Origin: Balneolaceae bacterium
GTDB taxonomy: Bacteria > Bacteroidota > Rhodothermia > Balneolales > Balneolaceae
DNA: 6,414 nucleotides
NCBI GenBank assembly: GCA_007118525.1
Contig: SKRK01000011.1
Location: 1-6,414 of the forward strand
Direction: 5' to 3'
Shown: positions 1-5,002 of the stretch, in pieces
Layout of the letters: every line of letters begins with the position of its first letter
Numbering within the stretch: the stretch's first letter is position 1
Notes under the pieces: generated by a model
What the model saw: only the letters and a program-made list of their open reading frames with translations
Database searches by the model: none
Told to the model about the DNA's origin: nothing
Position numbers and translations under genes: made by a program

Positions 1-117
1 CAGGCATCCGGCGGCGTCAAGGAGGATTTGATCCGTGTTTCAGTCGGCATTGAGCATATCGACGATATTATCGCCGATTTCGAGCAAGCCTTTAAGAAGA
101 TTAAGGTGACTGCCTGA
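1..117 (+). CDS. metY: O-acetylhomoserine sulfhydrylase (MetY), C-terminal fragment
   Basis: Only the last 38 codons and the TGA stop are in the window; the gene enters from the left edge, open in frame 1. The visible tail contains [19 protein letters not shown], followed by a short acidic helix (ADFEQAF). This is the typical C-terminus of PLP-dependent Cys/Met-metabolism enzymes, where the Arg of the L-I-R-V/L-S-V-G-I-E motif binds the substrate carboxylate. The sulfhydrylase assignment, rather than cystathionine gamma-synthase or beta-lyase, rests on context: the next biosynthetic genes are metX and hom, so the substrate would be O-acetyl-L-homoserine plus sulfide, giving homocysteine and acetate in the cytoplasm. 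The PLP lysine lies outside the window. The fold-family call is strong from the motif; the exact member is inferred. No U-tract terminator follows the stop, so transcription could continue towards osmC. Confidence 0.82.
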   Translation, partial: QASGGVKEDLIRVSVGIEHIDDIIADFEQAFKKIKVTA

Positions 118-151
118 GTTCTTCGGGATAAACCTTGAAAGGGCCAGAATA

Positions 152-248
152 CTCCCCTCCTTTTTAAGGAGGGGCCGGGGGTGGTACTTTGATGGTTAAG
201 TGCCCTGAATCAACCACCCCTTTATCCCCTCCTTGCAAAGGAGGGGAA
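152..248. repeat. Nested inverted-repeat element (CCCCTCC/GGAGGGG, REP-like)
   Basis: Two near-identical palindromes, 154-174 (arms CCCCTCCTT/AAGGAGGGG, 3-base loop TTT) and 226-246 (same arms, loop GCA), lie in opposite orientation. Between them is a further inverted pair, GGGGTGGT (178-185) and ACCACCCC (213-220). The whole cassette of about 95 bases can therefore fold either as two small hairpins or as one long stem with a loop of about 27 bases. No T-tract follows either hairpin on the + strand, so it does not look like a plain terminator. The sequence resembles interspersed C-rich/G-rich intergenic repeats that I associate with Bacteroidota-like genomes (from memory, not searched). Short translations across it are low in information and were not called. 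Confidence 0.75.
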
Positions 249-308
249 TTCTAAGCTGAACCAAAAATCTCAACAATCAAAGCACTTCCTCTTCAAAGGG
301 GACATTAT

Positions 309-341
309 AAAAAAACCCGGCTCCGAAAATCGGAACCGGGT
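309..341 (-). terminator. Strong hairpin with U7 tract facing the minus strand
   Basis: Bases 315-326 (ACCCGGCTCCGA) pair with 330-341 (TCGGAACCGGGT) around a 3-base AAA loop, with one C/A mismatch at 321/335. Seven A residues (309-315) adjoin the left arm, so on the minus strand the GC-rich hairpin is followed by seven U residues, the classic intrinsic terminator layout. On the + strand there is no U-tract, so it would be a leader hairpin before osmC. No minus-strand gene to the right ends here, which makes the orientation puzzling. It may stop antisense transcription or be left over from a rearrangement. Eleven bases of the left arm (315-325) recur in inverted orientation at 947-957, after osmC. 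Confidence 0.55.
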
Positions 342-354
342 CAACATCAATAAC

Positions 355-386
355 GCCGGAAGGAACTTTTGCAGAGGCCAACCGGC
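355..386 (+). promoter_or_regulatory. Possible leader hairpin with SD-like sequence before osmC
   Basis: GCCGG (355-359) can pair with CCGGC (382-386), enclosing the purine-rich GGAAGGA at 358-364 (partly in the stem) and a TTG codon at 369-371. The TTG opens a frame that runs into osmC, so this could be a real ribosome-binding site giving a protein 14 residues longer, or an untranslated leader structure. The stem is only 5 bp. I see none of the conserved cores of SAM-I, SAM-II or SAH riboswitches. This is a weak, inferred element. Confidence 0.2.
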
Positions 387-410
387 ATCACGACTAAACA
401 AAAGATACAA

Positions 411-941
411 ATGAGTACCGTAAAATTACAACAGAACCAGCAACTTGAACGGGTACTTCTGAACCTGATCAATGGAATTCAAAACGATCCGAGTCAGGCC
501 AATGCCGTATTCAGGGCAAAATCGAAGCTGGAAGATGGATTTCTCGCAGAGATAGACGTTCGCGACTTCCGTTTTCTCTCGGATGAACCATCAGATCTCG
601 GCGGAACAGACCGGGGCCCGAATCCTGTGGAATACGTACTTGGCGCTTTTGCCGCCTGCCAGGAGATCGTTATCAAAGCGTATGCCACTGTACTTGGCAT
701 TGAACTTACCTCGGTCCGTGTGGATGTGGAGGGCGATCTGGACCTGCACGGCTTTCTGAATTTGACCGATGAACGGGCCGGATTTACCGGGGTTCGCTAT
801 AAAACCGTCATCGAAACAAACGAAACCGACACGGAAAAACTTCAGCAACTGGAAGAGTTCTCCGTGAGAAGGTGCCCGGTGCTTGACATCATTCAAAACC
901 CGGTTCCCCTGCAAGGCTCTGTAACTTTTAAACAATCCTGA
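411..941 (+). CDS. OsmC family protein (thiol peroxidase-type fold)
   Basis: This is a 176-residue protein if started at ATG 411. A TTG at 369, preceded by GGAAGGA, would add 14 residues (MQRPTG...) that look unlike family members, so I prefer the ATG despite its lack of a Shine-Dalgarno. OsmC/Ohr hallmarks are clear: DEPSDLGGTDRGPNPVE (58-74), LGAFAACQ with Cys83 (77-84), EGDLDLHGF (107-115) and RRCPVLD with Cys155 (153-159). Cys83 and Cys155 correspond to the paired reactive cysteines of OsmC/Ohr peroxidases. Characterised relatives reduce organic or fatty-acid hydroperoxides, but many paralogs have no known substrate. The protein is cytoplasmic, with no signal peptide or membrane segment. 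It lies between metY and metX, which suggests a role tied to sulfide, persulfide or thiol chemistry or to protection of the pathway; this is inference. Family call is firm, substrate unknown. Confidence 0.9.
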   Translation: MSTVKLQQNQQLERVLLNLINGIQNDPSQANAVFRAKSKLEDGFLAEIDVRDFRFLSDEPSDLGGTDRGPNPVEYVLGAFAACQEIVIKAYATVLGIELTSVRVDVEGDLDLHGFLNLTDERAGFTGVRYKTVIETNETDTEKLQQLEEFSVRRCPVLDIIQNPVPLQGSVTFKQS

Positions 942-949
942 AAATCCGG

Positions 950-980
950 AGCCGGGTAAAACAAATACCCGGCTTTGATT
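950..980 (+). terminator. GC-rich hairpin with weak U-tract between osmC and metX
   Basis: A perfect 9-bp stem is formed by AGCCGGGTA (950-958) and TACCCGGCT (966-974) with a 7-base loop AAACAAA, followed by TTGATT. It begins 9 bases after the osmC stop and ends before the metX ATG at 999. The U-tract is short and interrupted, so it could be a partial terminator or attenuator that lowers metX-hom expression relative to osmC. Alternatively metX has its own promoter that I cannot see. The tail overlaps the TTG at 975, a further reason to reject that codon as the metX start. Confidence 0.55.
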
Positions 981-998
981 CCTAACCAACTGAAATAC

Positions 999-2045
999 AT
1001 GAACCAGGGAATTACCAGAACAACACTTAACAATGCATTCATTACCGAATCGGGCTTTCGATTTGAAACGCCTGATGCGGCCTATAAAACCTGGGGCACG
1101 CTAAATGAAACCCGCGACAACGTGATTCTGATCTGTCATGCGCTAACGGGGCATGCGGCGGCGGATGAGTGGTTTCCCGGAATTTTCGGTGAGGGTAAGC
1201 TGTGTGATCCTGCCGAACATTTTATCATTTGTATCAACGTGCCCGGCAGTAACTACGGCTCCATTGGGCCCTGGAGCATTGATCCGCGTACCGGGGAATC
1301 CTATCGCGCCGGTTTTCCCGAAATCACCATACGGGATATGGTTCGTTTTCAGCAGCTGCTGCTCAACCAGCTCGATATCAGGGGGATTGAGCTTGTGCTG
1401 GGCGGCTCACTGGGCGGCATGCAGGCACTTGAATTTCTGCTTATGCATCAGCCCATAAAATCGGCCGCACTGATCGCTATGGGCAAAGCCCATACTCCAT
1501 GGGCTATCGGCATCAGTCATGCCCAGCGGGCAGCTATTTACAGCGACAGCAACTGGAAAGGCGGGAATTACGAACCCGGCAACGGTCCCGTGAACGGACT
1601 GGCCGCAGCCCGGATGATGGCGATGATCACCTATCGTGCCCCTGAAAATTACAACCAAAAATTCGGCCGCAAGCTGCAAAACGAAGACGGACAGTTCCAG
1701 GTGGAGTCGTACCTGAACTACCAGGGGGATAAACTCGCCAGGCGGTTCGACGCCCTCTCCTACACCATATTAACCCGCGCTATGGATACGCACGATATTG
1801 CCCGCGGACGCGGATACATCGATCATGTACTGAACCGGATTGAAATTCCCGTTCAGGTGATCGGCATCGATTCGGATCACCTCTACCCTACCACCGAACA
1901 GAAAGAGCTCGCTGCACTGTTTCCAAACGGCAGATATCACGAGATAAAATCTGCTTATGGCCACGACGCGTTCCTGATAGAGTTTGAGCAGATCAACCAT
2001 ATTGTTAAACCGATTACCCAAATTAAACCGATTCTCACTACCTGA
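999..2045 (+). CDS. metX: Homoserine O-acetyltransferase (MetX), alpha/beta-hydrolase fold
   Basis: Cytoplasmic enzyme transferring an acyl group, normally acetyl from acetyl-CoA, to L-homoserine, the committing step of methionine synthesis. The 348 residues from ATG 999 approach the usual MetX length of about 350-380. Features in order: CHALTGHA strand-loop (46-53); NVPGSNYGSIGPWS (80-93), aligning with the MetX signature usually written as GG-C-x-G-TTGP; FPEITIRDMVRFQ (106-118); nucleophile elbow GGSLGGMQ with Ser137 (135-142); acid loop DSDHLYP with probable catalytic Asp293 (291-297); and YGHDAFL with catalytic His322 followed by Asp323 (320-326). The in-frame TTG at 975 is rejected because it sits in the tail of the preceding hairpin. 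No Shine-Dalgarno is visible. The stop is 1 base before the hom ATG, so the two are cotranscribed and probably translationally coupled. Acetyl rather than succinyl specificity is inferred from the neighbouring metY. Confidence 0.93.
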   Translation: MNQGITRTTLNNAFITESGFRFETPDAAYKTWGTLNETRDNVILICHALTGHAAADEWFPGIFGEGKLCDPAEHFIICINVPGSNYGSIGPWSIDPRTGESYRAGFPEITIRDMVRFQQLLLNQLDIRGIELVLGGSLGGMQALEFLLMHQPIKSAALIAMGKAHTPWAIGISHAQRAAIYSDSNWKGGNYEPGNGPVNGLAAARMMAMITYRAPENYNQKFGRKLQNEDGQFQVESYLNYQGDKLARRFDALSYTILTRAMDTHDIARGRGYIDHVLNRIEIPVQVIGIDSDHLYPTTEQKELAALFPNGRYHEIKSAYGHDAFLIEFEQINHIVKPITQIKPILTT

Positions 2046-2046
2046 A

Positions 2047-3120
2047 ATGACATCATTAACAGCTATAGCACAATCAAATACAGTTCTAAAACAGGCTCCA
2101 TCCGCAAAAAAGATCTTTCTTGCGGGGGTTGGAGCTGTAGGCAGTACATTTCTGAAGCAGGTTTCCAATCAGCAATCCCTTCGGGTGCTCGGGGTCTGTA
2201 ATTCAAAAGGTGTGCTGTGGCTTGATCACTCACAAACTGACTTCTCTATTAACGACCTACACAGGGCTCCTCAAAAAGAGTGGAAAACCATCGTCCGGAA
2301 ACTGGCTTCCTATGAGAAAGGGAGCGTCATTTTTGTGGATGCATCCGGCAACCGGGATGTTGCCGAACTCTACCCCGAACTGCTCTCAACGGGAATCCAC
2401 GTGGTGAGCCCGAGTAAACTGGCAAATACGCAGAGCCAGCAGAAATTTGATGAGCTGCACAGTACGGCCAGGAGAAACAACGTGAAATTCCTTTACGAAA
2501 CCAATGTCGGTGCCGGCCTGCCGGTAATAAGCACGCTGAAAAACCTGATAGATTCGGGCGATAAAATCATTGAGATCAGCGGCGTGGTTTCGGGTACCAT
2601 GACCTACCTGTTTTCACAGCTCGACAAGGGCAAATCCTTCAGCGATACCATAATCAGGGCCCGCTCACTCGGATATTCGGAACCCGACCCGCGAGATGAC
2701 CTCTCCGGCGAAGATGTAGCCCGAAAGTTTCTGATTCTTGCCCGAACCTGCGGTTTTCGACTGGAGCGTGAGGAGATTGAGGTGGAGTCCCTGATTCCCG
2801 CCCCCCTTGTAAATGTTGATTCCTCAACATTTTTAAATCGCCTTCATGAATTTGACAACGAGTGGAAAGAGCGTCTCCTCCATGAGAAGAAAAAAGGCAA
2901 TACCCTCAGGTACTCCGGCAGCATGAAAGATGGAGAAATCCGGGTAGGCATTCAATCTGTTCCTGTCTCATCACCTGTGGGCAATCTCACGGGAACGAAC
3001 AACCTGATTGAGATCAGAACCAGGCGCTATCTGGATCAGCCGCTGATTATCCAGGGGCCGGGCGCCGGCAAGGAGGTTACGGCGGGCGGCGTGTTGGCTG
3101 ATGTGCTGAAGATTGTCTGA
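2047..3120 (+). CDS. hom: Homoserine dehydrogenase, monofunctional, ThrA C-terminus-like
   Basis: NAD(P)H-dependent reduction of L-aspartate 4-semialdehyde to L-homoserine, feeding MetX and the threonine branch. The 357 residues start at ATG 2047, directly after the metX stop; an upstream TTG at 1984 lies inside metX and is rejected. The Rossmann nucleotide motif is LAGVGAVG (25-32). Catalytic residues known from yeast homoserine dehydrogenase have counterparts: Lys124 (SPSKLANT), Glu212, Asp218, Asp223 and Lys227 in SEPDPRDDLSGEDVARK. SGVVSGTMTYLFS (178-190) and the tail GPGAGKEVTAGG (337-348) also match. The EPDPRDDLSG form resembles the dehydrogenase half of fused ThrA/MetL more than the classical stand-alone Hom, yet no aspartokinase domain precedes it and no ACT domain follows, so it should lack ACT-mediated feedback. 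Aspartokinase must be encoded elsewhere. A 57-codon ORF follows 13 bases downstream. Confidence 0.93.
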   Translation: MTSLTAIAQSNTVLKQAPSAKKIFLAGVGAVGSTFLKQVSNQQSLRVLGVCNSKGVLWLDHSQTDFSINDLHRAPQKEWKTIVRKLASYEKGSVIFVDASGNRDVAELYPELLSTGIHVVSPSKLANTQSQQKFDELHSTARRNNVKFLYETNVGAGLPVISTLKNLIDSGDKIIEISGVVSGTMTYLFSQLDKGKSFSDTIIRARSLGYSEPDPRDDLSGEDVARKFLILARTCGFRLEREEIEVESLIPAPLVNVDSSTFLNRLHEFDNEWKERLLHEKKKGNTLRYSGSMKDGEIRVGIQSVPVSSPVGNLTGTNNLIEIRTRRYLDQPLIIQGPGAGKEVTAGGVLADVLKIV

Positions 3121-3133
3121 TAACGGACGCGGA

Positions 3134-3307
3134 ATGAATTCCACCCTCACCATCCTTCGGGACAAAGATAACATTGATCCTTTTCCTGATCCGGTTGTCC
3201 GGCTTTTTGTCCGGAGAGATCCGGAGTTGATCGACCACTACGATCCGATTATGAAAAGGCTGGGTATGCAGGTTCCTGTCCTGGCCAAAGTTCACGACCG
3301 GCTTTAA
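3134..3307 (+). CDS. Small hypothetical protein (57 aa)
   Basis: I do not recognise a family. ATG 3134 lies 13 bases after the hom stop, the same strand and presumably the same transcript. An in-frame TTG at 3113 overlaps the end of hom and is less likely. The 57 residues are charged and soluble, with acidic and basic clusters (RDKDNIDPFPDP near the start, VRRDPELIDHYDPIMKR in the middle) and no cysteine, signal peptide or membrane helix. Its base composition resembles that of hom. The gap to the convergent gene's stop is 7 bases, so coding sequence here would account for almost all the DNA between hom and that gene. It could be a genuine small operon member or a chance open frame; the opposite strand is also open here, which lowers confidence. 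Confidence 0.4.
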   Translation: MNSTLTILRDKDNIDPFPDPVVRLFVRRDPELIDHYDPIMKRLGMQVPVLAKVHDRL

Positions 3308-3314
3308 AACCGTT

Positions 3315-4655
3315 TTAGTTCGTCAGTTTCTTCTTATCTGCAAAATCTTTCAAAATATCATACAGGTTAGGCGACCCGATTTCCTGAAGGTCGTATCCCA
3401 CACGCACCATCGGTTTATTTACCTCCAGGATTCTGGATAAGTCGATAGGCGTGCCCACAATCACCGTGTCACAATCGGCTTTGTTGATGGTCTCTTCGAG
3501 ATCTTTTATCTGCTCTTTTCCATACCCCATGGCAGGCAGCAGCGTGCCAATTTCAGGATAGATTCTAAATGTCTCCTGAATACGTCCAACAGCGTAAGGC
3601 CGCGGGTCTATAATTTCAGCAGCTCCAAATTTCCTGGCTGCTACAATTCCTGCTCCCAGTTTCATTCCACCGTGCGTAAGAGTCGGTCCATCTTCAACAG
3701 CCAGAACCCGTTTTCCCCTGATCAGCCCGGGCTGATCAACTGTTACCGGTGATGCTGCGTCTACAATAACTGCATCCGGGTTTATTTTTTGAATATTATC
3801 CCTCACCGTCTGAATATTCCCGGGTGAAGCCGTATCAATTTTGTTGATCAGAATTACATCGGCAAGCCTCAGATTTGTTTCACCCGGATAGTAATTGAGT
3901 TCATCACCCGGGCGATGTGGATCAACGATTGTTATCATTAAATCCGTTTTATAAAAAGGAAAATCATTATTTCCGCCATCCCAGACGATCACATCGGCCT
4001 CTTTTTCGGCCTCTCTCACAATAGCTTCATAATCGACTCCGGCATAAATAATATTTCCGCGCGTCACGTGCGGTTCATACTCTTCCATCTCTTCGATGGT
4101 GCAGCTGTGTTTTTTCAGATCTTCCAAAACGGCAAATCGCTGTACTTTCTGAGCGGTCAGATCACCATACGGCATTGGATGCCGGATGGCAACTACCTTC
4201 AACCCAAGCTCCATGAGTTCTTCGATTACTTTGCGTGATGTCTGACTTTTTCCGCATCCTGTACGTACAGCGCACACCGCAATCACCGGTTTGCTGCTCT
4301 CAATCATTGTATCTTTAGTTCCAATCAGCACAAAGTCTGCGCCTGCCGCATTCACTTCCGAAGCCACACTCATCACCTCACGGTATGATACGTCGCTATA
4401 TGAGAACGCACATATATCAACTTCCAAATCCTGTATCAGTTCAAAGAGTTTTTCCTGAGAATAGATCGGAATACCTTCCGGATACAAATTACCGGCCAAC
4501 TCAGGCGGATATTTCCGGTCATCAATATCCGGAATTTGAGCTGCGGTAAAAGCAACAACGTTATATTCTTTCTTTCCCCTGTATCTGGTATTGAAATTGT
4601 GGAAATCGCGTCCAGCCGCCCCAATTATGATTACATTTTTTCTCTTTTCTGCCAT
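3315..4655 (-). CDS. COG2403-type P-loop protein, cyclic 2,3-diphosphoglycerate synthetase-like
   Basis: The 446-residue cytoplasmic protein has two parts. The N-terminal 115 or so residues form a Rossmann-like nucleotide fold, with VIIIGAAGRDFHNFN (8-22) and a second strand FVLIGTKDT (108-116). A P-loop NTPase domain follows: VRTGCGKSQ (130-138) as a Walker A variant, with Lys136 and Ser137 but Val where the first Gly is expected; WDGGNNDFPF (225-234) at the probable acidic metal or switch site; and NKID (271-274), the guanine-specificity motif of GTPases. This architecture matches the family annotated as predicted GTPase (COG2403), to which I believe archaeal cyclic 2,3-diphosphoglycerate synthetase belongs. 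That enzyme makes a thermoprotective solute in methanogens; whether bacterial members do is not established. The start is well supported by AGGAG 5 bases before the ATG. It is monocistronic, convergent with the methionine operon, and not functionally linked to it by any visible evidence. Confidence 0.85.
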   Translation of the reverse strand: MAEKRKNVIIIGAAGRDFHNFNTRYRGKKEYNVVAFTAAQIPDIDDRKYPPELAGNLYPEGIPIYSQEKLFELIQDLEVDICAFSYSDVSYREVMSVASEVNAAGADFVLIGTKDTMIESSKPVIAVCAVRTGCGKSQTSRKVIEELMELGLKVVAIRHPMPYGDLTAQKVQRFAVLEDLKKHSCTIEEMEEYEPHVTRGNIIYAGVDYEAIVREAEKEADVIVWDGGNNDFPFYKTDLMITIVDPHRPGDELNYYPGETNLRLADVILINKIDTASPGNIQTVRDNIQKINPDAVIVDAASPVTVDQPGLIRGKRVLAVEDGPTLTHGGMKLGAGIVAARKFGAAEIIDPRPYAVGRIQETFRIYPEIGTLLPAMGYGKEQIKDLEETINKADCDTVIVGTPIDLSRILEVNKPMVRVGYDLQEIGSPNLYDILKDFADKKKLTN

Positions 4656-4660
4656 CGTAT

Positions 4661-4665
4661 CTCCT
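4661..4665 (-). promoter_or_regulatory. Shine-Dalgarno for the COG2403-like gene
   Basis: On the minus strand AGGAG stands 5 bases before the ATG at 4655-4653, in a purine-rich stretch with a second GGAG further upstream. It fixes the start of the gene. It is notable because metX, hom and the outer-membrane gene in this window show no comparable motif. Confidence 0.7.
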
Positions 4666-5002
4666 CACTCCTCTTGGTTGATTTTTCAGATTAAACAGAT
4701 CTTTATTCTATTTAGTAAGATATGAATTTCCCGAAACTCTGCCACTGTTTTACATCAATAGAGGCGGGTATAAGCGTTGTTTTCTCTCTTCCTTGTTGGT
4801 GAAATTTTGCTTTCTGACTACAAGACATCTGCTTAAAACAAGACAGGTATCAAGAATTGAGGAAAAGGATAGTAACGGCTCAGCGGCTAAACGGCGAGGC
4901 AACCAACTATCTAAAGCCCCAAACTGCAAACTCGTCCGCACGAACCGCTGGTTATTTTTCTGAAAAGTTGCAGTTACTATTCTGAATTAATGATTATAGA
5001 TG
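4666..5002. other. Gene-free intergenic stretch with degenerate repeats
   Basis: No credible gene is present. A 63-codon minus-strand open frame (4941-4750) is Leu/Arg/Ser-rich, matches nothing I know and is rejected. The stretch contains a degenerate 8-base tandem at 4872-4895 (GTAACGGC, TCAGCGGC, TAAACGGC). It also has inverted arms ATAGTAAC (4869-4876) with GTTACTAT (4973-4980), CAGCGG (4881-4886) with CCGCTG (4945-4950), and AACTGCAA (4922-4929) with TTGCAGTT (4968-4975). Promoters for the COG2403-like gene (near 4666-4760) and a terminator for the outer-membrane gene (below 5003) should lie here, but I see no convincing consensus for either. Confidence 0.6.

Noticed and set aside
118..410. 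SAM riboswitch before osmC/metX
   Set aside because: The location is plausible, but I could not find the conserved S-box, SAM-II or SAH cores, only unrelated GC-rich hairpins.
591..989. Minus-strand open frame opposite osmC
   Set aside because: It overlaps a clear OsmC gene along most of its length and has no domain; it is a shadow of the coding strand.
3077..3295. Minus-strand open frame opposite the end of hom and the small ORF
   Set aside because: It overlaps the conserved hom C-terminus (GPGAGKEVTAGG) and has no recognisable features. The competing frame on the + strand continues the operon, though this keeps the small ORF at low confidence.
3300..3325. Bidirectional terminator between the convergent genes
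   Set aside because: CGG...CCG at 3299-3312 gives only about 3 bp with a usable loop; too weak to call.
4750..4941. 63-codon minus-strand open frame in the intergenic stretch
   Set aside because: Leu/Arg/Ser-rich with no recognisable motif; it runs through the degenerate repeats and has no good ribosome-binding site. Its openness is better explained by the repeat composition.
4869..4980. Integron attC site
   Set aside because: Paired ends ATAGTAAC/GTTACTAT do not fit the RYYYAAC/GTTRRRY core, and there is no integrase or cassette array.
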